In this document: piece after piece, positions 1-6,109 of the stretch
Layout of the letters: each line of letters starts with the position of its first letter
Position numbering within the stretch: position 1 is the first letter of the stretch
Source: Chitinophagaceae bacterium UBA3961
Lineage (GTDB): Bacteria > Bacteroidota > Bacteroidia > Chitinophagales > Chitinophagaceae
NCBI GenBank assembly: GCA_002385265.1
Contig: DGDD01000171.1
Coordinates: 1 to 10,771 of the forward strand
Length of the DNA: 10,771 nucleotides
Reading direction: 5' to 3'
Position numbers and translations under genes: made by a program
The notes under the pieces: model-generated
Database searches by the model: none
The model's input: only the letters and a program-made list of their open reading frames with translations
Told to the model about the DNA's origin: nothing

Positions 1-169
1 TGATCTCATTACCGGAAATATTTTATTACCGCTTCAAATTAGATCCGTTCGTAAAAATGGATTCATCGATTATATGAAATCCATTGGCAAACTGGGTGGT
101 CAAAACAAAGTACCCCGACTCAGTAACGACCGAAAAATTGCAGAGCAATTGGAAAATTATATCGGCTAA
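1..169 (+). CDS. GH3 auxin-responsive promoter family protein, C-terminal end (partial)
   Basis: The last 55 codons of a gene entering from the left, read in the frame starting at base 2 and ending in TAA at 167-169. The visible tail contains RSVRKNGFIDYMKSIGKLGG followed by a QNKVPRLSND stretch. From memory, this matches the C-terminal end of GH3-family acyl-acid amido synthetases as found in Bacteroidota, where the last lines read KLGGQNKVPRLSNDR. In plants GH3 enzymes adenylate an acid and conjugate it to an amino acid; the substrate of the bacterial members is not established. It lies 42 bp upstream of dxr in the same orientation, so co-transcription is possible. The catalytic part lies outside the window, so the call rests on the tail alone. 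Confidence 0.7.
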   Translation, partial: DLITGNILLPLQIRSVRKNGFIDYMKSIGKLGGQNKVPRLSNDRKIAEQLENYIG

Positions 170-211
170 GTCTTGACTTTTATTATTTTAGTTGTTTAGT
201 AAGTACCATCC

Positions 212-1381
212 ATGGCAAAAACATTACCGGTAAAAAGAATAGGAATTTTTGGTTCCACAGGATCCATCGGCACCCAAGCGCTCGATGTAATTCGCGCCAA
301 TAAACATATGTTCAGTGCGGAAGTGCTCACCGCACAATCGAACGATGAACTTCTTGTGAAACAAGCGTTGGAGTTCAATCCCAACATTGTAGTAATTGGA
401 GAGGAAAAGAAATACAACAAGGTGAAAGCTGCCTTGGCCAATACTGATATCAAAGTTTTTTGTGGTGAAAAAGCATTGGAAGACGTAGCATCAATGGATG
501 TGTACGATATGATGTTGGCAGCTATTGTTGGTTTCGCCGGATTACGTCCAACACTAAATGCCATCAATGCCGGAAAAGCGGTAGGATTGGCAAACAAAGA
601 AACCTTGGTGGTGGCAGGGGATATAGTAATGCAATTGGCCGTTGAGAAAAGAGTGCCCATTATTCCGGTTGATTCAGAGCATTCGGCAATTTTCCAATGT
701 TTGGTGGGTGAAACACTCAATAGAATTGAAAAAGTAATTCTCACGGCTTCAGGTGGGCCTTTTTTAGGAAAGAAGCCGAATTTCTTGGTAAATGTAAAGC
801 GCGACCATGCATTACAACATCCGAATTGGAGCATGGGAGCTAAAATATCCATCGATTCGGCCACCCTTATGAACAAAGGCTTAGAAATGATTGAAGCCAA
901 ATGGCTGTTTAATTTGGAGCCCGATCAAGTACAAGTTGTGGTGCATCCCCAGAGCATCATTCACAGTATGGTGCAATTTGAAGATGGTAGCATCAAAGCG
1001 CAAATGGGCCTGCCTGATATGAAATTACCCATCCAATACGCGATGGCCTTTCCTCAACGGATACCCAATAATTTTCCGAGATACGACTTTAAAAAGCCCG
1101 GGCAGCTCACTTTTGAAGAGCCTGATACGAAGACCTTCCGCAATTTAGCCTTGGCTACCGACGCCCTTTACAAAGGCGGAAACGTGCCTTGTGTGCTCAA
1201 CGCAGCCAACGAAATCGCAGTTTTTGCCTTTTTGAGGAACAGAATCGGGTTTCTAGATATGACCGACCTTATAGAAAGAACCATGAATCAAGTGCCTTTT
1301 GTGGCAAAACCCACGCTGGAAGAATATTTTGAAAGCGATGCCGAGGCACGTAATTTTGCTGCATCCATCATTAAACTGTAG
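212..1381 (+). CDS. dxr: 1-deoxy-D-xylulose 5-phosphate reductoisomerase
   Basis: Cytoplasmic enzyme of the MEP isoprenoid pathway. It rearranges and reduces 1-deoxy-D-xylulose 5-phosphate to 2-C-methyl-D-erythritol 4-phosphate using NADPH and a divalent metal. All family signatures are visible in 389 residues, a normal length: the N-terminal Rossmann motif GSTGSIG (14-20), NKETLVVAG (128-136), the metal-site motif PVDSEHS (152-158, with D154 and E156), LTASGGPF (177-184), the flexible-loop HPNWSMG (203-209), ATLMNKGLE (217-225, with N221, K222 and E225 equivalent to the E. coli phosphate and metal ligands), and HPQSIIHSMVQF (245-256). The ATG at 212 places the nucleotide-binding motif at the usual distance from the N terminus. 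No Shine-Dalgarno is seen, as is normal in Bacteroidota. It sits between the GH3-like gene and rseP. The long ORF on the opposite strand is a shadow. Confidence 0.98.
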   Translation: MAKTLPVKRIGIFGSTGSIGTQALDVIRANKHMFSAEVLTAQSNDELLVKQALEFNPNIVVIGEEKKYNKVKAALANTDIKVFCGEKALEDVASMDVYDMMLAAIVGFAGLRPTLNAINAGKAVGLANKETLVVAGDIVMQLAVEKRVPIIPVDSEHSAIFQCLVGETLNRIEKVILTASGGPFLGKKPNFLVNVKRDHALQHPNWSMGAKISIDSATLMNKGLEMIEAKWLFNLEPDQVQVVVHPQSIIHSMVQFEDGSIKAQMGLPDMKLPIQYAMAFPQRIPNNFPRYDFKKPGQLTFEEPDTKTFRNLALATDALYKGGNVPCVLNAANEIAVFAFLRNRIGFLDMTDLIERTMNQVPFVAKPTLEEYFESDAEARNFAASIIKL

Positions 1382-1478
1382 CCCTAAACTAAAAAACATT
1401 TTTATACGTTTATGTAGTGCCTGACCCCTCTGAAAAGTGCGAGATTGAGGGCAGTGCTAAAACATTCATTTACAACTC

Positions 1479-2828
1479 ATGATTCAATTAGCGATCGACT
1501 GGTCTGTAGTAGGTATCAAAGCTGGCCAATTAATTTTAAGCCTCTCTATATTAGTAGTGCTCCATGAATTGGGTCATTTCCTTCCTGCAAAATGGTTCAA
1601 GTGCCGTGTTGAAAAATTCTATCTCTTTTTTGATCCTTATTTCTCTCTCTTCAAGAAAAAAATAGGCGAAACAGAATACGGAATCGGTTGGCTTCCTTTG
1701 GGAGGTTATGTGAAAATTTCCGGGATGATCGACGAAAGTATGGACAAAGAGCAACTGAAAAAACCGGCCGAAGCATGGGAGTTCAGAAGCAAACCTGCTT
1801 GGCAACGTTTGATCATCATGATTGGAGGTGTTACGGTAAATCTCTTACTCGGGTTCATTCTTTTTGCAATGATCTTGTTTGTTTGGGGTGAAGAAGTGCT
1901 GCCATCCAAAAACTTGAAATACGGTATCTATGTCGATAGCCTCGGGCAAAAAGTGGGATTGAAAGACGGTGATATGATCTTAGAAGTAGGGGGCAAAGAA
2001 TTACCAAATTTCTTCAAGCTATCAAATGAAGTAATTCTCAACGAAGCAAAATCAATAACGATCTTAAGAAACGGTCAGAAAATAAACTTACCGATTCCGG
2101 AAGGTACGATACGTCAGTTGATCTCTCGTAAAGGTGATCCATTGGCCTATCCAAAATATCCTGCCTTTGTTGATTCGGTTTCTCCTGAAATAAACATCGT
2201 AGAAGGCACCTTCCGTAAAAACGACCAAATAATTGGTTTCAATGGCGCGTCAATTGATTCTTATGCTGAATTGTTAGATAAGAAAAGACAGTTTAAAGAT
2301 ACGGTTGTGTCATTGCAGATATTGAGAAACGGTACTGATACCCTTATAACTAAGGTGAAACTCAAAGAATCTAGCATTGGCTTTATGCCTAAGAAGGCAA
2401 GCAATTTCTTAAAGTTTGATACCATTACCTATACCTTTTTCGAATCAATTCCGGCAGGGGTGAAAAAAGGATGGAGTACATTGGTAGCGAATGTCCAAAA
2501 CTTTAAGATGCTCTTCACTTCTAAAGAAGTGAAAGCAAGTGAAAGCTTGGGAAGCTTCCTGAGTATTGGTAATATGTTCGATGCAAACTGGGATTGGGAA
2601 CGCTTTTGGAGCATGACCGCCCTGTTAAGCATTGTACTCGCTTTCATGAATATTCTTCCGATCCCCGCACTCGACGGCGGACACGTTATATTCACGCTCT
2701 ACGAAATGATCAGCGGCCGTAAGCCTAGCGACAAGTTCATGGAATACGCACAAATGGTGGGTATGGTGCTCTTGTTAGGATTGATGGCTTATGCCTTGGG
2801 GCTTGATTTTTGGAGATTGTTTAAGTAG
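1479..2828 (+). CDS. rseP: RIP metalloprotease RseP (site-2 protease family)
   Basis: Membrane-embedded zinc protease of the site-2 protease family, which cleaves transmembrane segments of anti-sigma factors and leftover signal peptides. The 449 residues show the zinc motif HELGH at 29-33 in the first membrane helix, the GxxPLGGYVK loop near 70-79, a second helix about 111-135, two PDZ-like regions about 148-205 and 228-292, and the second active-site motif NILPIPALDGG at 391-401, with D399 as the third zinc ligand, ahead of a last helix about 424-442. A proline replaces the more usual alanine after the zinc motif (HFLPAKW). It starts 97 bp after dxr, and this gap holds a weak -7-like TACGTTTA at 1405-1412, so it may be co-transcribed with dxr or have its own weak start. 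The substrate anti-sigma factor cannot be told from the window. Confidence 0.96.
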   Translation: MIQLAIDWSVVGIKAGQLILSLSILVVLHELGHFLPAKWFKCRVEKFYLFFDPYFSLFKKKIGETEYGIGWLPLGGYVKISGMIDESMDKEQLKKPAEAWEFRSKPAWQRLIIMIGGVTVNLLLGFILFAMILFVWGEEVLPSKNLKYGIYVDSLGQKVGLKDGDMILEVGGKELPNFFKLSNEVILNEAKSITILRNGQKINLPIPEGTIRQLISRKGDPLAYPKYPAFVDSVSPEINIVEGTFRKNDQIIGFNGASIDSYAELLDKKRQFKDTVVSLQILRNGTDTLITKVKLKESSIGFMPKKASNFLKFDTITYTFFESIPAGVKKGWSTLVANVQNFKMLFTSKEVKASESLGSFLSIGNMFDANWDWERFWSMTALLSIVLAFMNILPIPALDGGHVIFTLYEMISGRKPSDKFMEYAQMVGMVLLLGLMAYALGLDFWRLFK

Positions 2829-2831
2829 CTC

Positions 2832-3157
2832 TTAGGCTTTGAGTCGTTTCATTTGCAATCAGTGTTGGTTTCAATGATTTAAAAGGCATTGGGCTTTAGG
2901 CCTTAGGCTTTGGGCTGTTTCACTTACAATTCAGGTTGGTTTCAATGTTGAGAAAGGTATTAGGCTTTAGGCCTTAGGCTTTGAGTCGTTTTATTTGCAA
3001 TCAGTGTTGGTTTCAATGTTTAAAAAGTCATTAGGCTTTGGGTCGTTTCACTTACAATTCAGGTTGGTTTCATTGTTGAAAAAGGCATTGGGCTTTAGGC
3101 CTCAGGCATTGGGGCATTTCACTTGCAATTCAGGCCCATTACAATGTTTAACAATAT
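2832..3157 (+). repeat. Tandem 71-bp repeat, five copies in alternating subtypes
   Basis: Non-coding spacer between rseP and ssrA. Units begin TTAGGCTTTG or a close variant at 2832, 2903, 2974, 3031 and 3102, giving spacings of 71, 71, 57 and 71. The 57-bp unit (2974-3030) lacks a 14-bp TTGGGCTTTAGGCC segment at its end. Copies 1 and 3 share ATTTGCAATCAGTGTTGG, whereas copies 2 and 4 share ACTTACAATTCAGGTTGG at the same place. The array is therefore built from roughly 142-bp two-unit blocks. Copy 5 is the most diverged. No open reading frame or RNA gene is evident in it. Function unknown. Confidence 0.88.
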
Positions 3158-3216
3158 CTAACGCCTAAAACCTAAAGCCTAACACCTAAAGCCTAAAACC
3201 CAACACCTAACCTAAT
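3158..3216. repeat. Inverted-orientation CCTAAAGCCTAA block before ssrA
   Basis: A short run of CTAA-containing units about 6-8 bp long. It is the reverse complement of the TTAGGCTTTAGG core of the preceding array. The 12-mer CCTAAAGCCTAA occurs at 3171-3182 and again at 3185-3196, and both are exact complements of TTAGGCTTTAGG at 2960-2971. A transcript or single strand crossing this region could fold back on the array. It ends 6 bp before the ssrA -7 box, so it fills the place where the -33 element would lie. Confidence 0.75.
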
Positions 3217-3222
3217 ATTCAC

Positions 3223-3230
3223 TATCTTTG
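3223..3230 (+). promoter_or_regulatory. Bacteroidota-type -7 box of ssrA
   Basis: TATCTTTG matches the TAnnTTTG -7 consensus of the primary sigma factor of Bacteroidota exactly. It ends 9 nt before the predicted mature 5' end of tmRNA at 3240, a sensible distance for transcription starting at or very near the mature end. No clear TTG-type -33 box is seen upstream, because that position lies in the CTAA-rich inverted repeat block. Confidence 0.75.
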
Positions 3231-3239
3231 CATCCCGCT

Positions 3240-3613
3240 GGGGGTGTATTGGTTTCGACAGCGTAGATCTTTGAAGGTGTAAGCATGCCGTGCGTTGGGT
3301 AATTAGCACGTAAATCTGAATACTCAAACCATAAATGGCAATACTCAGTATGCCATGGCTGCCTAATCAGTGATTAGATAGTCATTTGGGCCGCGTTGAG
3401 CAGGTTGATCTGTTACCAAGCTCCGCCGCCGACTTAAAAAACAAAACAGGTTGCTGCTAGTGAAGGCTGTGACCCTAGCAAAAGACTCATTCAGCTAAGA
3501 AGGTAGTTGGTTCGTTCGGTTCCTGCTTCTTTCCGACAATTAATTCCGAAATAAGCATGTAGAAAGCTTTTGGGGAATATGTTTGGACAGGGGTTCGAGT
3601 CCCCTCACCTCCA
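3240..3613 (+). ncRNA. ssrA: tmRNA (transfer-messenger RNA), one-piece
   Basis: Rescues stalled ribosomes by acting as an alanyl-tRNA and then as a short mRNA for a degradation tag. The 5' end GGGGGTG (3240-3246) pairs with CACCTCC (3606-3612) as a 7-bp acceptor stem. The third pair is G3-U70, the alanyl-tRNA synthetase identity element, and A3613 is the discriminator. GGTTTCGACA at 3251-3260 is the conserved 5' segment. The T arm is AGGGG-TTCGAGT-CCCCT just before the 3' acceptor strand. The tag reading frame is at 3337-3366 and the intervening sequence has room for the pseudoknots. Both ends are joined in one transcript of about 374 nt, so this is not a permuted two-piece form. The terminal CCA is not encoded (genomic CAA follows the discriminator) and would have to be added. 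Confidence 0.97.
3337..3366 (+). other. tmRNA proteolysis tag reading frame (GNTQYAMAA, stop)
   Basis: Beginning at the GGC resume codon at 3337, the frame reads GNTQYAMAA and then TAA at 3364-3366. The nine-residue length, first glycine and YAxAA end fit tags of Bacteroidota (G-rich start, YALAA or YAMAA end). The bases just before the resume codon, ATAAAT, resemble the ATAGTC-type positioning element of E. coli tmRNA. The exact resume codon is inferred from comparison; the downstream frame and stop are clear. Confidence 0.85.
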
Positions 3614-3648
3614 CAAATAGATAAAGTAGTAAAAAACTAAAAATTTAC

Positions 3649-3679
3649 AAAGGGCCCTTCATTGAAGGGCCCTTTTTTT
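3649..3679 (+). terminator. Rho-independent terminator of ssrA
   Basis: Perfect 12-bp stem (3649-3660 with 3664-3675) centred on AGGGCCCTTC and GAAGGGCCCT, closed by the triloop ATT and running into seven T residues (3673-3679). It lies 36 nt after the tmRNA 3' end on the same strand. The flanking A and T runs also allow some activity on the opposite strand. Confidence 0.93.
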
Positions 3680-3788
3680 GTTAAAGTAGTTCATCGAAAC
3701 GGCGCAGCAGTCCTTCAACTCAACCTCAGGAACCTCGCAATGAATTCACATAGACTCTTATTTACTTCCCCTTTCTTTCTTTTTTCAC

Positions 3789-3823
3789 CGCAGCGGCGCA
3801 GCGATCGCAGCGTTTTCGCAGCG
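3789..3823. repeat. Cluster of four CGCAGCG heptamers
   Basis: CGCAGCG occurs at 3789-3795, 3797-3803, 3806-3812 and 3817-3823, with irregular spacing of 8, 9 and 11 bp. On the minus strand it reads as CGCTGCG units followed by a GGTGAAAAAAG-type end. Its purpose is unknown. Confidence 0.7.
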
Positions 3824-3879
3824 CTGGTAGTTTCTCCTTCTTTCATCGTTTCCTCTTCTCCTCTTTCCCCTTCTTCATT

Positions 3880-3899
3880 CAACCCGATAAATCGCGTTG
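3880..3899. repeat. Imperfect palindrome with CGATAAATCG core, copy 1
   Basis: CAACCCGA at 3880-3887 and TCGCGTTG at 3892-3899 form an 8-bp stem with one mismatch around the loop TAAA. The core CGATAAATCG recurs 46 bp downstream in a second palindrome whose outer arms differ. Confidence 0.65.
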
Positions 3900-3925
3900 C
3901 TACAAATCGATCTTTTTGAAAGTCC

Positions 3926-3944
3926 GCCGCGATAAATCGACGGC
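3926..3944. repeat. Imperfect palindrome with CGATAAATCG core, copy 2
   Basis: GCCGCGA at 3926-3932 pairs with TCGACGGC at 3937-3944 with one bulged base, around the same TAAA loop. Only the CGA-TAAA-TCG core is shared with copy 1, while the outer stems differ but remain self-complementary. Confidence 0.65.
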
Positions 3945-4025
3945 AGTCCTCAAGTACACTCATTTCGTCTATTCATAAACATGTTCTTCTACCTGTTTTT
4001 CATTGCCACATTCACCAATTCTCCT

Positions 4026-4073
4026 CCTCGTCTCCTCGCTTCCTCGCATCCTCGTTTCCTCTTCTCCTCGTTC
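4026..4073. repeat. Six-unit 8-bp tandem repeat (CCTCGNNT type)
   Basis: CCTCG recurs at 4026, 4034, 4042, 4050 and 4066, with CCTCT at 4058. This is an exact 8-bp period over 48 bp. Bases between the CCTCG cores vary, so the pitch is conserved better than the spacer. Confidence 0.75.
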
Positions 4074-4080
4074 CTGTTTT

Positions 4081-4186
4081 CCCGGCTGTTCAATTATTAA
4101 TTATTACTTATTAATTATTACTTATTAATTATTAATTACTCCCGGCTGTTCCATTATTAATTATTAATTCCTTAATTATTAATTAA
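4081..4186. repeat. TTATTAATTA tract with 60-bp duplication
   Basis: CCCGGCTGTT begins at 4081 and again at exactly 4141, each followed by CA or CC and an ATTATTAATTATTA run. Between and after them the sequence is almost only ATTATTAATT and ACTTATTAATT units. It looks like a tandem duplication of a 60-bp AT-rich unit headed by a GC-rich decamer. It runs into the A/T tail of the minus-strand terminator. Confidence 0.75.
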
Positions 4187-4213
4187 AAAGAGGGGTCCGA
4201 AGAATCGGACCCC
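4185..4213 (-). terminator. Rho-independent terminator of the SulP operon
   Basis: A 9-bp stem, GGGGTCCGA (4192-4200) with TCGGACCCC (4205-4213), closed by a four-base loop. Read on the minus strand it is followed by TCTTTTT (4191-4185), giving the expected U tract. It lies about 80 nt beyond the stop codon of the minus-strand transporter gene. Confidence 0.88.
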
Positions 4214-4292
4214 GTGTTTCCTTAACTCAACTATTATAACTGTTTGCAGTTATGAATCGTTGGAAATGAACTAACGTCTCTCTTAACTTGCT

Positions 4293-5585
4293 TTACGTAG
4301 TTAGTAAAGCAGCTCGTTTTGCTTTTCTTTTCGAATAAGCCTTCATAATATGGTGCACTGTGAAAGTGGTTATTAATCCTATTACAATATTTACAAAAAC
4401 ACCTACCATAATCAGTACCCCTAATCGAATCTTATCTCGATTGTCTGATTTCCATACAGTACGCCATTTTACAGTTCTCAAAACCTGAATGGATACAAAT
4501 AATAAGAGCCCCGCAAAAACTGCTACAGGCACGTGAATCAAATAAGGCGCTACGAGCACCGCAACAACCGTAGTAAACACCAACTTTGAAACAAGTAAAA
4601 CCGGTGTCGCAACGCCTTCTTTGATTTTTATGGAATCACTATTCATGATTCCTGAAACAGGCCCTCCACCAATAATCGGACTCAATATTTGAGTGAAGCC
4701 CATTCCTGTAAAAGCTCCCCTTGGGATATTGGAATTGGATGCATTGAGTTCAAAAAGAGCTACTACCGTGATCGAACAACTCAGATACACGAGTTGGGTA
4801 ATTTGATGAAAATTCCATTCTAAGGACATGGGTTCGAAAAAGACAGGTAAAAGGGATACCGTGTTTCCCCAAACTTCACCCCAGGTTACAATATTTTTTT
4901 CACCAAGTATCGTAAGTGACAATACTGTTCCGGCTATCATACCGCCAAAACTAGCAGGAATGAGAGTCCTGAAATTCGACAATGCCATTGCTGCAAAAAC
5001 CGTTACAGCGGTTATATAAACACTCCAATCGTTCACTTTGTGAATTTGATGAACGGCTTTGTACAAATGAGCGATCCAACCTGTTGAGAAAAATGCAGAG
5101 GATTCAAAACTGGAAATACCCAAAATTGGATTCAGTATCAATCCCCATATACTTATTACTACTACAATGGAAAATCCTGTTTTAAAGGTTGCCGGCAAAC
5201 CGTCAAAGAACTTCTTTAAATCAAATATGCTAAATAGCAATACCAAGAGCCCACTGATTAAGGCAGCAGCTACCCATATGGTATAGTCGCTATCCCGGAA
5301 TGGATTGGCGCCGGTAACCTCTGTTGCAAAGAATCCTGCCAATATTGGAACCAAGGCAAGGCTGTATCCCATGCGGTTTATGCCAAAAATAGCTCCACTC
5401 AATACTGACAACAGTAACCCTATCAATCCAACTTCCGGCCGAAATCCCATGGCCATCGCCACAGCAGCAGCAATCGGTAACTGCGAAAGCGATAACCGAA
5501 ACGATTGCTTGAGCGTGGTTGGAACTTGACTAAGTTGGTGTTGATATTTTGAATACTTCTTCTTATGTAAGAAAAGATTCTTCAT
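4293..5585 (-). CDS. SulP-family (SLC26-like) anion transporter lacking a STAS domain
   Basis: Polytopic inner-membrane protein of 430 residues with about ten or more hydrophobic segments. The N-terminal part has a SulP-like GLIGLLLSVLSGAIFG helix pair (53-68). The region 286-330 (SNIPRG, then FTQILSPIIGGGPVSGI, ending EGVATPV) matches the SulP signature in which a GQGLAN...S..FGG.P..G segment is followed by SGARTP. The VPVAVFAGLLLFVSIQVL helix (352-369) then corresponds to the IPLAALAGVL segment. SulP proteins carry sulfate, bicarbonate or other anions; the substrate cannot be assigned. The chain ends in a basic tail at about 416-426 soon after the last helix, so the usual C-terminal STAS domain is absent. 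Its ATG overlaps the stop of the Usp-like gene by one base (TAATG), implying translational coupling, and a terminator follows. Confidence 0.8.
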   Translation of the reverse strand: MKNLFLHKKKYSKYQHQLSQVPTTLKQSFRLSLSQLPIAAAVAMAMGFRPEVGLIGLLLSVLSGAIFGINRMGYSLALVPILAGFFATEVTGANPFRDSDYTIWVAAALISGLLVLLFSIFDLKKFFDGLPATFKTGFSIVVVISIWGLILNPILGISSFESSAFFSTGWIAHLYKAVHQIHKVNDWSVYITAVTVFAAMALSNFRTLIPASFGGMIAGTVLSLTILGEKNIVTWGEVWGNTVSLLPVFFEPMSLEWNFHQITQLVYLSCSITVVALFELNASNSNIPRGAFTGMGFTQILSPIIGGGPVSGIMNSDSIKIKEGVATPVLLVSKLVFTTVVAVLVAPYLIHVPVAVFAGLLLFVSIQVLRTVKWRTVWKSDNRDKIRLGVLIMVGVFVNIVIGLITTFTVHHIMKAYSKRKAKRAALLTT

Positions 5586-6091
5586 TATCTTGTAACCTCC
5601 ACTTTATCTGCTGACTGATGCTCGCCATCAATCGTTGCTGTCGACTGTTGAATGAATCCTGTTCTTTGAATGGTTTCAATCAATTGTATCGGCAATGCGG
5701 CTTTTCTTAAATTTTTGATTAACCACCTGTGTTGAGCACTTGTTGACAAGGTCCCTGTTGGTAGCATTATCATGTCCACTTTGTTGCCTTCACAGAAATT
5801 AGCCAACGCCGCCCTGTTCCAGCCTCTAAACACATCTACAGTAAACTCTTGTATTTTGTTCTCGTGAACATTTTTTATGATATCCAATTCCTCTCGAAAT
5901 TCTTGATCCAAATATTTACGGATTCTACGGCTCTTACTTTCGAACAACAGAGAGAAAATAGACTCTTCTGTTTGTGACGAAAACACCAGTCGAATTTTCA
6001 CCGGTTCATCTATTTGCGTTAAACACGAATGGATGAAATTCAATGATTGGTGATTAAAATCGAAAGGAATCAATACCGTTTTGTATCCCAT
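5585..6091 (-). CDS. Divergent universal stress protein (UspA-like) domain protein
   Basis: Soluble 168-residue protein. It opens with KTVLIPFDFNHQSLNFIHSC (4-23), the first beta strand and helix of a UspA fold, and residues 105-139 (VDMIMLPTG to IQLIE) correspond to the last strands and helix that normally read DLIVMGTHG...PVLVV. The nucleotide-binding signature G-x2-G-x9-G-(S/T) is not present: the equivalent stretch is TGTLSTSAQHRWLIKNLRK. It may therefore not bind ATP in the usual way. Residues from about 141 form a polar tail outside the fold. It is the first gene after the putative regulator-binding array and is coupled to the SulP gene, so a role in controlling or sensing transport is plausible. 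Assignment is by fold pattern only. Confidence 0.65.
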   Translation of the reverse strand: MGYKTVLIPFDFNHQSLNFIHSCLTQIDEPVKIRLVFSSQTEESIFSLLFESKSRRIRKYLDQEFREELDIIKNVHENKIQEFTVDVFRGWNRAALANFCEGNKVDMIMLPTGTLSTSAQHRWLIKNLRKAALPIQLIETIQRTGFIQQSTATIDGEHQSADKVEVTR

Positions 6092-6109
6092 AACTTTTTA
6101 TTGAGAATA

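Larger units (their letters stand above)
3680..4181. other. Gene-free spacer rich in simple repeats, between convergent terminators
   Basis: About 500 bp with no credible gene. The short ORFs on both strands (3662-3919 and 3715-3963) are low-complexity translations of pyrimidine-rich DNA and one starts inside the ssrA terminator. The plus strand is strongly C/T-rich between about 3750 and 4080. It contains four CGCAGCG heptamers (3789-3823), two imperfect palindromes with a CGATAAATCG core, an 8-bp tandem CCTCG repeat and a TTATTAATTA tract. The region separates the plus-strand ssrA terminator from the minus-strand terminator of the transporter operon. Confidence 0.8.

Noticed and set aside
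196..900. Long minus-strand ORF of 234 codons over dxr
   Set aside because: It lies wholly opposite the strongly supported dxr coding frame, with a low-complexity Ser/Phe/Ala-rich translation and no recognisable domain.
1411..1465. Possible hairpin between dxr and rseP (GTGCCTGACCCCTC and GAGGGCAGTGC)
   Set aside because: Complementarity is imperfect with several gaps and there is no T run, so it is not a credible terminator.
2832..3157. CRISPR array
   Set aside because: The whole 71-bp unit is repeated with no unique spacers, and no cas gene is present.
2832..3216. TTAGGC repeats as a telomere-like sequence
   Set aside because: TTAGGC is embedded in 71-bp units rather than in pure hexamer tandem, and housekeeping genes flank it on both sides.
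3590..3613. ssrA 3' end as an active integration (att) site
   Set aside because: No integrase gene follows, and I saw no second copy of the T-arm and acceptor sequence in the window.
3662..3963. Two overlapping short ORFs, one on each strand, downstream of ssrA
   Set aside because: One begins inside the ssrA terminator; both translate simple-sequence DNA and lack any start context or domain.
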